Below the pieces are notes generated by a model. It saw only the letters and a list, made by a program, of their open reading frames with translations, was not told where the DNA came from and did not search any database. Of a stretch of DNA of 64,000 nt, positions 25,377-34,873 are shown in pieces. How positions within the stretch are numbered: position 1 is the stretch's first letter; every line of letters starts with the position of its first letter. Source of the DNA: JASHVB01 sp035508435 (lineage in GTDB: Bacteria; Pseudomonadota; Alphaproteobacteria; Acetobacterales; Acetobacteraceae); assembly GCA_035508435.1 (NCBI GenBank), contig DATJNA010000197.1:62001-126000 (forward strand), given 5' to 3'. The position numbers and the translations under genes were made by a program.

Positions 25377-26222
25377 TCAACCGCGCGTCTGGGCAATCAG
25401 CTTCGCCCAACGATCGAGGATGGGCAGAACCTGGTCCCTGCCCTCAGGCGGCAGACTGACGTTGACCCGGGCGGCGCCGAGCGTGCGGAACCGCTCGAGT
25501 TGCTTCGGATCGTCCGCCACGCCACCAATCGTCAGCGATAATGACGCCGGATCGCGTCCGGCCTCGGACGCCATCTGCCGGAAGCGCGGCACGTAGTCAT
25601 CGGGATTGCCGCTGCTCGCATTCGGATACCAGCCATCGCCATACCTGATCGCCCGCCGCGCCGCCCATGGAAACGCCCCGCCCAGCAGCACCGGAGGGTG
25701 CGGCTTTTGCACCGGCTTGGGCCAGGTTTGCATCCTTGGGACCTTGACGACCTCACCATCATATTCGGCAGTATCCTCGGTCCAGATCGCCTTCATTGCT
25801 TCGATTTGCTCACGCATCTTCTTCATGCGCGTGGCGAAAACGGTGCCGTGGCTCTCGATCTCCTCTGCGTTCCAGCCGCCGCCAATGCCGAACAGAAACC
25901 GCCCCCTGCTCACCTGATCGATCGAGGCGACCAGCTTCGCCGTCTGGATCGTATCGCGTTGGATGACGAGGCAGACCCCGGTTCCCACCTTGAGCGCCTT
26001 GGTCGCCATCGCCGCCGCGGTCAGGGTCACGAATGGATCCATCACATCGTAGTACCGCTTCGCCAGCTCGCCGCCACCCGGCGGTGGCGTGCGCCGGGGC
26101 ACGGGGATATGCGAATGCTCTGCCGCCCAGACGGAATCGAAACCGCGCTCTTCGAGCGCGACGGCGAGATCGGTCGGGGTGATCGAATAGTCGGTGAAGA
26201 AGATGGAAGCGCCAAATTCCAC
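25377..26222 (-). CDS. LLM class F420/flavin-dependent oxidoreductase
   Basis: A 281-residue luciferase-like protein of the group often annotated as TIGR03619 F420-dependent. Features are EERGFDSVWAAEHSHIP, the AMATKALKVGTGVCLVIQRD strand, VSRGRFLFGIGGGWNAEE and HPPVLLGGAFPWAARRAI. GTG start at 26222 with GGAGGG upstream. Whether it uses F420 or FMN cannot be read from sequence; F420-specific residues were not identified with certainty. It is followed on the same strand group by another LLM enzyme and a methyltransferase gene. Confidence 0.85.
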   Translation of the reverse strand: MEFGASIFFTDYSITPTDLAVALEERGFDSVWAAEHSHIPVPRRTPPPGGGELAKRYYDVMDPFVTLTAAAMATKALKVGTGVCLVIQRDTIQTAKLVASIDQVSRGRFLFGIGGGWNAEEIESHGTVFATRMKKMREQIEAMKAIWTEDTAEYDGEVVKVPRMQTWPKPVQKPHPPVLLGGAFPWAARRAIRYGDGWYPNASSGNPDDYVPRFRQMASEAGRDPASLSLTIGGVADDPKQLERFRTLGAARVNVSLPPEGRDQVLPILDRWAKLIAQTRG

Positions 26223-26494
26223 GGTCAGGTCCCTCCGCGCAGCAAGTGACGTCCGTGAGTAGTGGCCACACCTCGCCGCGCGTCAAGCAAGCAGCCAGGC
26301 AGCCTGCCTGCCAGCGGCGCAAGCGAGAACCCGCCGCAAGGATGCCTCGGATCCTGGATTTCCAGCCGCCCCAGCGTCGACGGCAAGATGACCGGCGCGA
26401 TACGCTGATCGCGCCACCTGACGCTGAGCCCGGTACTGCTCCGGGGCGGGAGCGGTCGCGAACCGCCCCGCGCGCGACTCAAGTCGGACACAAG

Positions 26495-27544
26495 CTAGCG
26501 GAAATGCGGCATGATCGTTTCGGTGAACACTTTCATATAGTGGATCTGGCGGTCGAGATCGCCGGATTCAGTGCTCAGCCACAGGCGTGAGGCTCCCGCT
26601 TCGGCAAGATCGCCGATGCGCTCGATCCAATCCTTGACGTTCCCGGCCAAGGCAAACCGCTCCAATCCATATTCGGTCAGTCCCAGCTCGGCCATTCGCT
26701 TCGAGTTGCGCCCGGCCTGGAGCACATGGTCGTACAGCTCATACCCCTCGACATACTCTGCGATCTTGGCCCTGAGCTGGCCCGGCACATTCTTGCCCTC
26801 GAGACCGAAGCGCATCGAGTGGTTGAGGATCGACGACACGGAGGCGTGGATTCGCTCAATCGCCCTGTCCCTGTCGGCGTCGAGCGATGAACGGGTCGTG
26901 AACCAGACCTCGATTTCGGATGGTTCGCGACCGGCGGCGCGCGCACCCGCCGCGACCCGCTCGACGGTATCGGAAATCACTTCCGGCAACAGACCGGTAC
27001 CGGCGATCACACCATCGAAGACCCGTCCACCGAGATGCAACGTCTTGGGCCCTTCCGCGCACAAGGTGATCGGGACGCGGCTGCGCACCACCTGATCGTG
27101 CCAACGGACGCGGTGCGGCCGGCCGTCGTAGGTGCCGTCGCCGCCCGCCATCAGGTCGCGGATACAGGTGACGTAGTCCTCGATCCTGGCTCGGCTCGCC
27201 GGCGCCAGGCCGATGTTGTAGACCGCGCTGTCGCCGCTGCCGATATCCAGGAAGGCACGGCCTTCGGTCAACGCATCGATCGAGGCGATGAAAGCCGCCA
27301 TGGTCTGTGGCTCGCGAGTGAGCGGATTGGTCGGATGAATGCCGACAAGTGCGTTCTTCGCGGTGCGCGCAATAAGCGTCGCGCGCACATAGGCGTCGCC
27401 GCTGATGAAGCTGGTGTCGTTCGTGCCGATCAGCTCCACCCCGGATCCGTCAATGATCCGGATCAGCTCCGCAAACCTGTCGATGTCCCGCCGATGGGGA
27501 AATGCCGTCCCGCTCGATACCGAGACGCCGAAACGCACGTGCAT
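26495..27544 (-). CDS. LLM class flavin-dependent oxidoreductase (methylene-H4MPT reductase-like)
   Basis: A 349-residue luciferase-like protein. It opens VRFGVSVSSG, has LIGTNDTSFISGDAYV, GIHPTNPLTREP, EGRAFLDIGSGDSAVYNIG and TLCAEGPKTLHLGGRVFDG. This resembles the 5,10-methylenetetrahydromethanopterin reductase-like branch. The ATG at 27544 has AAAGGAAA upstream. It differs strongly from the enzyme encoded downstream, so the two are not a recent duplication. Confidence 0.85.
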   Translation of the reverse strand: MHVRFGVSVSSGTAFPHRRDIDRFAELIRIIDGSGVELIGTNDTSFISGDAYVRATLIARTAKNALVGIHPTNPLTREPQTMAAFIASIDALTEGRAFLDIGSGDSAVYNIGLAPASRARIEDYVTCIRDLMAGGDGTYDGRPHRVRWHDQVVRSRVPITLCAEGPKTLHLGGRVFDGVIAGTGLLPEVISDTVERVAAGARAAGREPSEIEVWFTTRSSLDADRDRAIERIHASVSSILNHSMRFGLEGKNVPGQLRAKIAEYVEGYELYDHVLQAGRNSKRMAELGLTEYGLERFALAGNVKDWIERIGDLAEAGASRLWLSTESGDLDRQIHYMKVFTETIMPHFR

Positions 27545-27592
27545 CGTGTTTCCTTTCGGTTGGCAGTCATCGTGTAGCGTGGATCGCGAGGC

Positions 27593-28459
27593 TCAAGTGC
27601 GCGGGTGACGCGCGGTGACCAGAAGAATGGTCGCGCGCATTCGGAGCGGGCCAGACCTCGCCTCGGCGGCGAATGCCGCTGCGATCTCCTCGGCGATCAC
27701 CTGGCGGGTGGCGTCGGCCGGCTGCTTTTCTTCGATCAGCCTGGCGGTCGGTCCCATCATCAGCGCTTGACGCGCTTCTTCTTCGGGGCTGCCGCCGATG
27801 ATGGTCGGGTGCGCGCGTTCAATCTCGATGTCGGCGAACCCGGCGGCGGCCAGAACCTCGCGGATGCGGCCCGGATCCCCCAAGGTGAGCGGGCCGGGCA
27901 CGTACCCGGTCGACGGCGCCGGTGGCCCCAAATGACGCAGCGCGATGTCGTAGGAGATCAGCCAATGCGGGTTCTCCGCGAGCGTCGCCCAACAGGCAAA
28001 CACGAGGCGACCATCTGGCTTGAGCGAACTGCCTATGTTGCGAAAGGCCGCCACCGGGTCGGAGAAGAACATCACGCCCATCCGTGACGTCGCAATATCG
28101 AACGCGGCACGCTCGAACGCCAACACCTGTGCATCTCCTGGCAACAGCGTGACATTACGCATCCCTGAGTCGGCCACGCGCCGGCGGGCCGCGTCGAGCA
28201 TCGGCTGGGAAATATCTACCGCGACAACGCGGCCATACTCGCCGACCGCCTTGGCGAGAGGAATGGTTACCGCACCGGTGCCGCAGCCGATTTCAAGCAC
28301 GTTCTCGCCGCCGGCGAGCCGCAAACAAGCCAGCAGCAGCGCAAGGCTTTCCTGGTTGCGCCGCTCGCGAAACCCAGGGCTGGCGACCCAGCGCGGCCCG
28401 GCCACATTGTTCCAATAATATCGTTGCGCCTCGTTCGGGTCTCGAGCATCGGTGGTCAT
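27593..28459 (-). CDS. Class I SAM-dependent methyltransferase
   Basis: A 288-residue methyltransferase. Motif I is VLEIGCGTGAVT, the acidic residue at the end of strand 2 lies in VVAVDISQPML, and a FDIATSRMGVMFF motif and a KPDGRLVFACW motif follow, a UbiE/COQ5-like pattern. It would methylate a small molecule in the cytoplasm. The start has GGGAGG ten bases upstream. Only 48 bases separate it from the downstream LLM gene, so both are probably one transcript. Confidence 0.88.
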   Translation of the reverse strand: MTTDARDPNEAQRYYWNNVAGPRWVASPGFRERRNQESLALLLACLRLAGGENVLEIGCGTGAVTIPLAKAVGEYGRVVAVDISQPMLDAARRRVADSGMRNVTLLPGDAQVLAFERAAFDIATSRMGVMFFSDPVAAFRNIGSSLKPDGRLVFACWATLAENPHWLISYDIALRHLGPPAPSTGYVPGPLTLGDPGRIREVLAAAGFADIEIERAHPTIIGGSPEEEARQALMMGPTARLIEEKQPADATRQVIAEEIAAAFAAEARSGPLRMRATILLVTARHPRT

Positions 28460-28782
28460 GTTGAAGGATTCCTCCCGTCTTGTCCCCGGTCACGCCGGTT
28501 ATCAGGCCGCCCCCGCGGCCAGGGCGTCCCGAATATTGAGTAGCATAAGGCTCGTCCCGCCTGCCACGAGGCGAAGCTTCGTCATCGCCCCGAAGGCCTC
28601 TGACGCTCGACCAGTGCATCGACCCATGTCCGTCCCGCTTGGTGTGATTTGAGCATGTCCTGTCGTGCGCTCCATCCAGACGATCGCCGGTGGCCCATGG
28701 TCATGTCGCAGGACGCAGGAGAACGGCGGGGACGTGAACAGGTCGCCCCGGCACGACACCCCGCGATCTTTCGACCTGCAAG
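28460..28782. other. Gene-free stretch
   Basis: These 323 bases contain open frames on both strands, none with a known signature or a ribosome-binding site. Given the broken VOC gene next to it, it may be decayed coding DNA. Confidence 0.4.
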
Positions 28783-29088
28783 TCAATCCCGGCTGGGTTT
28801 CCTCGGTCGGGCTGCCGCAACCAAAGAGTATGTGACAGGTTTGCCGTAGCGCGTATCCGCAGGTTTCTCGATCACAAGAGCGCCTTCATCGCAGGCTCGT
28901 TGATAGGTCCCGTCCGTATTTCCGACGTGGATATGTTGATAGGTCTCGTCCGTGTTCCCTACGTGGATATAGAGAACGCCTGGCCACGCGCCGCGGATAC
29001 CGCCGCCGTCGCTGCCCAAGACCAAAGACAGCGTCGGGCAGGACTGCAACGCAACCGCCATCACGCCCGGCCCGGGCGCTCGCCGCAC
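28783..29088 (-). pseudogene. VOC (PhnB-like) protein remnant with an internal 12-codon duplication
   Basis: The minus-strand frame contains YIHVGNTDETYQ, a second IHVGNTDGTYQRACDEGA and VIEKPADTRYG, which match the second half of PhnB-like VOC proteins. The first half of the domain and the normal ending after the YG motif are missing or out of frame. A 36-base tandem duplication (28899-28934 and 28935-28970) repeats the HVGNTD strand. I read it as a decaying gene rather than a functional small protein. Confidence 0.5.
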
Positions 29089-29398
29089 GCCCGCTGTGGC
29101 ACCATTGGCGGTTGGCCACCGCCCGCCCCGCGCCGGAGGACCTGGTCGCCGGCTGAACGACCCGGCCCGCGCATCTGCCCGAACCTTCGATCGGGTCGGT
29201 CAGCCTCGTTACTTCTTCCTGCTTGCCCATGGCCTGCTAAGGGACTAGACGGCACGGCCGCAACGTCCGTGTCATAATTGACCGGCGATGATGTTTGTTC
29301 GGGCTGCCTGGGACAATCCCACGTTGCGGCTGCCTTTTTTTGTTTACCTGCCTGGACTTGGTCGCTAACTTTGGGATCGGTCGCCAGGAGAGAGACGA
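29089..29398. other. Gene-free stretch upstream of sulfotransferase gene
   Basis: About 310 bases with no recognised gene. A run of T at 29334-29341 follows a GC-rich segment and may mark a terminator for something upstream; otherwise the promoter of the sulfotransferase gene should be here. Confidence 0.4.
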
Positions 29399-30571
29399 AT
29401 GCTCCGCGGCTACGTTGACCTCATCGGCCCAACACGTCTCAGCGGTTGGGCGCTGGACGATGCCGACCTCAGGCGGCCGATCAACGTCGATGTCATCGTC
29501 AATGGCATCCAGTATGCCGCGCCGCGTGCCGATGTGCTGCGGGAGGATCTGCAACGCGAGCTCGGCTTCGGCCACCATGCCTTTGTGTTCGAATTCAATC
29601 CGCCGCTGCCGCTGCTGCGCGAGCACCGCGTGGTGGTGCGCTACGGCGGCACCGACCAGGTTGTGCCGAACGGCGAGCGGACCCTGCCTGCCGTCGCGCT
29701 GGACCGCCAGCGGCTGCTGCAACCGATCCTGGTGACCGCACCGGGCCGTGGCGGCAGCACAATCCTGATGAAGCGACTGGCCGCACACCCCGCCGTGAGC
29801 GTCGCCGATCTGTACCCGTTCGAGACCGAGCTGTTGAAATACTACAGCCACGCATTCCGCATCCTGACCTCGCCCGGTGATCACGACCGGTCCGGCAAGC
29901 CGGAGACGTTCGTCGACAACCACCGCTTTCTGGGTGCCAATCCGTATAACGTCGCTTCCTTCGGCAAGGCATTCAAGGATCAGGGACGGTTCGAGACGTT
30001 CTACGAAACCGTGGTGCCGCGCGAGATGGCGGCGGCATTCCGTCGCATCGTCACCGAGTTCTATGAAGCCGTAGCTGCAGACCAGGGCAAGGTCATGCCG
30101 ATGTTCTTTGCGGAGAAGTGCCAGCTTGCCAGCCTCGCTCGCTGGTTCGCCCGCAGCCTGTTCTCCGACGTGCGCGAGATCGTGCTGGTACGGGACGCAC
30201 GCGACACGATGTGCTCCTATCGCTCGTTCTGGTCGCAATCCACCGCCGAAGCAATTCGTCTGCTGCGGCTTGCCTGCGACACACTCATGACCGTGCGGCG
30301 GGAGGAACGCGACGACGTGTTGTTCCTGCGCTATGAGGATATGGTGGCGCAGGAAACCGATCACTTGCGCCGCGTCGCGGCCTTTGTCGGCATCCGCGAC
30401 TTCGCCGCATCCGATGCCACATCGGAACAGGCGCTGTTCAAGGAGCATGCCACGAGCAAGTCTCCGCAGGCCTCGATCGGTCGCTGGAAGCGCGAACTTT
30501 CGGCCGAGGAGGTGAAACTCTGCATGGCCGAATTCACGCCGTACCTGGAGATGTTCGGCTATGATGTCTAG
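29399..30571 (+). CDS. Sulfotransferase with N-terminal beta-type domain
   Basis: A 390-residue two-part protein. Residues 1-100 form a small domain with GYVDLIGPTRLSGWALDDAD and regular hydrophobic strands, of the kind attached to glycan-modifying enzymes. From about residue 110 the sulfotransferase fold begins: VTAPGRGGSTILMKRL binds the 5'-phosphosulfate and LVRDARDTMCSYRSFW the 3'-phosphate of PAPS. It should transfer sulfate to a sugar, peptide or lipid acceptor. AGGAGAG precedes the ATG. It is convergent with a second sulfotransferase of the same design. Confidence 0.8.
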   Translation: MLRGYVDLIGPTRLSGWALDDADLRRPINVDVIVNGIQYAAPRADVLREDLQRELGFGHHAFVFEFNPPLPLLREHRVVVRYGGTDQVVPNGERTLPAVALDRQRLLQPILVTAPGRGGSTILMKRLAAHPAVSVADLYPFETELLKYYSHAFRILTSPGDHDRSGKPETFVDNHRFLGANPYNVASFGKAFKDQGRFETFYETVVPREMAAAFRRIVTEFYEAVAADQGKVMPMFFAEKCQLASLARWFARSLFSDVREIVLVRDARDTMCSYRSFWSQSTAEAIRLLRLACDTLMTVRREERDDVLFLRYEDMVAQETDHLRRVAAFVGIRDFAASDATSEQALFKEHATSKSPQASIGRWKRELSAEEVKLCMAEFTPYLEMFGYDV

Positions 30572-30603
30572 CGGCGGACGTTGCCGCCCGATCCGATGCG
30601 GCG

Positions 30604-31788
30604 TCAGTCGCCGGCGGTTTCGTAGTGGAAGGCCTCGAGGAAGGGCTTGAAGGACTTCAGCAACGCTGTCCGATCCTCGGCATCCAGTTCATGCTTCCAT
30701 CGGCCGATCGAGGCTGCCGGATCCTTGCTGGTGCCGTGCGCGGCGAAAATCTCCCGTTCGCCGTCAGGGCGCGGTTTGATCGGGTGGCTGAGCCCGAGAT
30801 ACTCGACAATGCTCGCCAGCGTCTCGGTCGGTTGCAGTATCAGGTCCTCGTATCGCACAACCAGCAGGCGGTCGCGTTCCGCCGCAAGCAGCGGCAGCAC
30901 GGTAGCCTGCACGGTCTTCAGGTTCTGCATCGAATTTTCCCCCGAATCCGACCAGAACGACCGGCGTGAGCAATAGATGTCCCGCGGATCGCGCACCAGC
31001 AGCAGTTCCTTCACGCCCTCGAACGCCAGCCGGGCGAAATGCCTGGCCGGGGTGAACACGTCGCATTTTTCCGCGAAGAACCGCGCCTGGGGCTTGCGGA
31101 AATGCGTCTGCATGTCGCGGTAAAAATCGTCGACGATGGTGCGAAAGGCCGGATGCAGCCGCGCCGCCGTGCGCGGGCCGAAGAAGCGGTGCAGCATGGC
31201 CGCGTTGGGATACACCGCCTCAAATTGAGGATGGTGAAACGGGTTGAGGCCGAGGTGGTAACGATCCTCGGTAAGCCGGTCCAGCGCAAACGGATTCGCC
31301 GGACTGCTGGCCGTGGTCAGGATTTCCAGCGCGCAGCCGTAATAGGTGAGCAATTTCATCTCGAACGGGAAAATATCGGCCAGCACGATCTCCGGCGCAT
31401 AGCCCAGTCGCTTCATCAGCAGTGTGGTGCCGGAGCGGCCGGTCGCGGTGACCAGCAGCGGACGCAGCATGACGTCCTGCGGCCGGACCGCTTCGATGCG
31501 GAGGCGGCCATTGGCTACATCGGCCGGCGGGTCGATATAGCGCACCACGACATCGTAGCCGTGCAGCGGCGACAGCGGCGGATCGAAGACATAGGCGAAA
31601 CCGTGCGCGCCGTCGCCATAGGTGCCGGCCTGTTTCAGGTCCGGCCGCGGCCGCTCGGCGATGACACGGCCATGCTCCATCCCGTTCACCATGATGCGTA
31701 GATGCACCCGGGAATCGGGGTAGTCCGGATCGGCCGCCCAGCCGACGATGGCATAGTGGTCGGTGGAATCGATGTGGCCGCTCTGCAT
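30604..31788 (-). CDS. Second sulfotransferase with the same N-terminal domain
   Basis: A 394-residue paralogue of the neighbouring convergent gene. The N-terminal domain shows GHIDSTDHYAIVGWAADPDY, and the sulfotransferase part has VTATGRSGTTLLMKRL for the 5'-PSB loop and LVRDPRDIYCSRRSFW for the 3'-phosphate motif. The C-terminal SIGRWKHEL matches SIGRWKREL in the other protein. The ATG at 31788 with AGGA eight bases upstream is preferred to in-frame codons further up. Divergence between the two copies suggests different acceptors. Confidence 0.8.
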   Translation of the reverse strand: MQSGHIDSTDHYAIVGWAADPDYPDSRVHLRIMVNGMEHGRVIAERPRPDLKQAGTYGDGAHGFAYVFDPPLSPLHGYDVVVRYIDPPADVANGRLRIEAVRPQDVMLRPLLVTATGRSGTTLLMKRLGYAPEIVLADIFPFEMKLLTYYGCALEILTTASSPANPFALDRLTEDRYHLGLNPFHHPQFEAVYPNAAMLHRFFGPRTAARLHPAFRTIVDDFYRDMQTHFRKPQARFFAEKCDVFTPARHFARLAFEGVKELLLVRDPRDIYCSRRSFWSDSGENSMQNLKTVQATVLPLLAAERDRLLVVRYEDLILQPTETLASIVEYLGLSHPIKPRPDGEREIFAAHGTSKDPAASIGRWKHELDAEDRTALLKSFKPFLEAFHYETAGD

Positions 31789-32477
31789 GGGGGTGTCCTG
31801 ACGGTCGGCGCCAAAACCTTCGACGTGGCGCACTGTACAATCAATATACGGCAACTCGACCAGCACGATAGAGAAAAGACCAGCCCGATACGAACACCCG
31901 ACTGGCCATTGACCGAAGCGTTATTTTCGAAACAACCCAGCGTCATTATCCGATGTGCCGACGCTTGCGGAGCGCGCGGCTGACTTACCGCTGTGCCGGC
32001 ATGCGGTCGAGCAAGGCCCGCGCCATCGGCGTGGCCAGCGCGGTCGCGTGGTCGTTTGGGATGCGGGCCGTCGTCGGCGCAAGCCGGCGCATAACGTCGG
32101 GGCGCTTCCGATTCGCCGACGATCACCGCGGCATCGCAGACCGGCACTCCGGCCGCCGCCGGTGCTGGCGTGGCACCTCGCCAGGTCGAGCCGGCGGGGT
32201 TGGCCGTCCGGTCACGCGGGCGATCGCGCCTCAGGCTGACGCCAACGCGGCCGCGGCACCGGGACGAGGTCGCGCGGTCGAAGGGATCCGGACCAAGGCC
32301 TGCGGTGGACATCGACCCGCTTGCCAACGCCACGTAGACAAAACAGCAGCGGTTGCAGGTCGGCATCGGTGCGCGGCACCAAGCGAATCGGCAGCCAATC
32401 CGACCAGCCGATGGGGAACCCGCGCGTGCGGTTGTCGCATCGATCGGCAGGCAGGATCAGGCCGCGCGCGGCGCCAA
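31789..32477. other. Accessory DNA without an intact gene
   Basis: Nearly 700 bases between the second sulfotransferase and the ISL3 remnant. The segment 31830-31950 is AT-richer and should contain the sulfotransferase promoter. The rest has long open frames on both strands but no family signature I can name. Confidence 0.45.
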
Positions 32478-32919
32478 TGGTGCCCGGCCTGCGGCACTGT
32501 GAAGCGCGAGCGGCTGGACTTCCCGGCGGACAACCCACGCTTCAGCAAACGATTTGCCGGTTACGTCGGAGGCCGCTGCGGCCAGCCCTCGATCCGTGAT
32601 GCAGCCAAGGAATTGCAGTGCGGCCGGGACAGGGTCAAGAGATTGGAGATGCAGTCGGTGCGGGCGCAGCTCGCGCGGCCGGAACGCCGGGACCGCGGGC
32701 GATCGGCGTCGACGGGATATCAATCCCAAACGCCATACCTGTCGCATCGTGGTCAGCGACCTCGACCGCAAGCGGCCAATCCGGTTCGGCGGCGATGACC
32801 GATCCGAGGTCAGCATGGCGCGGTTCCACGATTGGCCGGGTCCGGAGAAGAGAAGCGGACTGAAGGAGGCCTTCGGTCGGCTGCGGTCACCCGATCGATC
32901 TTCAGAAGACCCGTTCTAA
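32478..32919 (+). pseudogene. ISL3-family transposase remnant, two frameshifts
   Basis: Three consecutive frames together recreate an ISL3 transposase core: WCPACGTVKRERLDFPADNP with FSKRFAGYVGGRC from 32478, GTPGPRAIGVDGISI after a shift near 32680, and RHTCRIVVSDLDRKRPIRFG with GGDDRSEVSMARFHDW after a second shift near 32725. The zinc-finger N-terminus and everything after EKRSGLKEAF are missing. No inverted repeats were found. The element is dead. Confidence 0.75.
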
Positions 32920-33046
32920 TTCGCACGACGGCGGCCGTTGATCAAACAAACGCGGCTGCAACATCGTGTCTTGCAATAATTCGGCTTTCCTGGCGGCGGG
33001 CAATCTGCCAGGATCGTGGCCGCCTGATCGAAGGTCGGACGTTGGC

Positions 33047-33466
33047 ATGCCAGTCGCCGGGACACTCACGCTGGATAACGAGCCGCTCGAACTTGGCCGC
33101 GCTGCCGAGTGGCTGGACGAACGACTGGGCGAGGCGGGAACGCCGCCACGCATGGTCGCGGCGCTTCAGGTGGCACTGGAGGAAGTGCTCAACAATATCC
33201 TCAGCCATGCGTACGCGGACCCGGATCCGCACAAGATCGAGGTGCGGCTGAACGTCGATGCGGCGGCGGCCACGCTGGAGTTCCTCGATGACGGTGTCCC
33301 GTTCGACCCGACACAACCCCGGTCGGTGCCTCCCGCGGATGACACGATGGATGAGATGGGTGGGCTCGGCATCCTGTTTGTTCACCGCCTCATGGACGAA
33401 GTGGCGTTCGAACGGGTTGGAGAACGCAATCATCTGACGCTTCGCAAGTTCGCATCGTCCTGCTAG
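33047..33466 (+). CDS. Anti-sigma regulatory factor (RsbW/SpoIIAB-like kinase)
   Basis: A 139-residue GHKL ATPase of the serine-kinase type. The N-box is EEVLNNILSHAY, the G1 region DDGVPFDP, and the G2 region GGLGILFVHRLMDE, followed by the closing strand NHLTLRK. In partner switching such a protein binds a sigma factor or other target and phosphorylates its STAS antagonist; the STAS gene follows directly. The ATG at 33047 starts at the point of homology but has a weak ribosome-binding site. It opens a plus-strand group that leads into DUF3540 and DUF4150 genes. Confidence 0.86.
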   Translation: MPVAGTLTLDNEPLELGRAAEWLDERLGEAGTPPRMVAALQVALEEVLNNILSHAYADPDPHKIEVRLNVDAAAATLEFLDDGVPFDPTQPRSVPPADDTMDEMGGLGILFVHRLMDEVAFERVGERNHLTLRKFASSC

Positions 33467-33483
33467 GGGCGAGGGAGAGAACG

Positions 33484-33837
33484 ATGGAGATCGCCGAAGT
33501 TCGCGACGGCCAGACGGTGATAATATCGCTCGCCGGCAAACTGGACAACGCCTCTGCGCCCATCCTGGCAGAGAAGGCAGGCGCCCTCTGCGATACCGGC
33601 GTCCATACTATTCTGATCGACCTGCAGCGCGTGGAGTACACCACGAGCGCAGGCTTTCGCGCACTGATCACCATCAAGCGCCGCGCCGAACGAGATTCAA
33701 TCCAACTCGCCTTGTGCGGCTTGAATGAACTGATCCGCGACCTGTTTGACGTGAGCGGGCTTTGCGACAATTTCCGGATCTACCAGGATCGCGCGTCGGC
33801 GCTTGAGGCAGTCGGAGAAGCGACCCGCCCGACGTAA
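33484..33837 (+). CDS. STAS domain anti-sigma factor antagonist
   Basis: A 117-residue SpoIIAA-like protein. It has the fold markers VIISLAGKLDNASAP, the HTILIDLQRVEYTTSAGFRAL segment whose Ser in TTSAG is the usual phosphorylation site, and LCGLNELIRDLFDVSGL. GAGGGAGAG precedes the ATG. Seventeen bases separate it from the kinase-like gene, so the pair forms a partner-switch. The sigma factor or other output target is not encoded in view. Confidence 0.9.
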   Translation: MEIAEVRDGQTVIISLAGKLDNASAPILAEKAGALCDTGVHTILIDLQRVEYTTSAGFRALITIKRRAERDSIQLALCGLNELIRDLFDVSGLCDNFRIYQDRASALEAVGEATRPT

Positions 33838-34134
33838 CCGGGAGCCAGCGTTCAGATCGCCGGAGTGCAACGGCAAACCAGCGCCGCGCAAACCCGGCAG
33901 GCACCAGCCTCACCGCGCGCGGCACGGTTGCCTGCCATCGATACGTCGCTCCGTCCGGACGAGGAGATGCTGATCGGCCCGCAGAAGGCAGACGTTCCGT
34001 CGCACGGCGCGCCGCCCCGGACCAGGACCGCATCTCCGCCGAACCGTGGTTGCAACGGGCACACGGGTGGCCGCGGAACCATTGGCGGAGGCGAAGCAAA
34101 CTGCGTTACAGTGCGATCGGTGGGGAGAGATGCG

Positions 34135-34848
34135 ATGACAGCCGTTCCGGTTGGTGCGGTACGCGGTGCGCGGGCCGAGACGATGTCCCGGGTGGGCGAT
34201 ACCTGCGACGTGGCGACCGACGTGGCGACGTGGCACGCCGACGCCGCCTCGGCCGTGGTGGTCGCGCTCGACGGACGCGACGCGTTTGTCACGCGCAACG
34301 GCATCGAGCATGCCGCGCGGATCGCGATCGGCTGCCTGATTCGGCCCGAACCTGGGGATCGCGTGCTGACGAGTACGGCCGATGGCGTTATCTGGATCAC
34401 CGCAGTGCTCGACCGGCACTCCGATATGCCGCTGCGACTGTGGGCCGAGGCCAATCTCGAAATTGTCTCTGCGCGCGGCGACGTTTCACTGACCGCTGCC
34501 GGGGCGGTGGACATCGGCGCTGGCAGCCGGGCACGGGTCGCAGCGCCGGAGATCAACCTGCACGCCGGCGTCGCCCGCTTCGTGCTCGATGAGCTCACCC
34601 AGGTCGGCCGGCGAATCAACTGCTACGTCACCACGATGCGCAGCATCGGCGAAGTCATCGAGACCTTCGCCGAGCATGTACTGACACGGGCCAAGCGCAG
34701 CAGCCGGTTCATCGAGGCGAGCGATCAGATGCGCGCCGGCGACATCGATCATCGCGCCGAGGGCACGCTGCAGCTTCAGGCCGAGGTCGCCTTGGTTACC
34801 GCCGACACAGTGGTGCGCATGGACGCGGCACAAATTCACATGGGTTGA
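34135..34848 (+). CDS. DUF3540 protein, type VI secretion effector-locus type
   Basis: A 237-residue protein that fits DUF3540: ARIAIGCLIRPEPGDRVL at about 60-77, a beta-helix-like repeat region (LEIVSARGDVSLTAAGAVDI, ARVAAPEINLHAGVA), then helices with AKRSSRFIEASDQMRAGDID and the closing VRMDAAQIHMG. Proteins of this family occur in type VI secretion loci next to VgrG, DUF2169 and DUF4150 proteins and are thought to help assemble the spike or load effectors. GGGGAGAG precedes the ATG. None of the other T6SS components is present in this window. Confidence 0.75.
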   Translation: MTAVPVGAVRGARAETMSRVGDTCDVATDVATWHADAASAVVVALDGRDAFVTRNGIEHAARIAIGCLIRPEPGDRVLTSTADGVIWITAVLDRHSDMPLRLWAEANLEIVSARGDVSLTAAGAVDIGAGSRARVAAPEINLHAGVARFVLDELTQVGRRINCYVTTMRSIGEVIETFAEHVLTRAKRSSRFIEASDQMRAGDIDHRAEGTLQLQAEVALVTADTVVRMDAAQIHMG

Positions 34849-34873
34849 AGCCGCGCGGAGGAGACGGTCGGTC

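Noticed and set aside
31953..32798. 281-codon plus-strand frame
   Set aside because: Only its last part, from 32478, resembles a protein (ISL3 transposase), and that soon shifts frame; the earlier part shows no signature.
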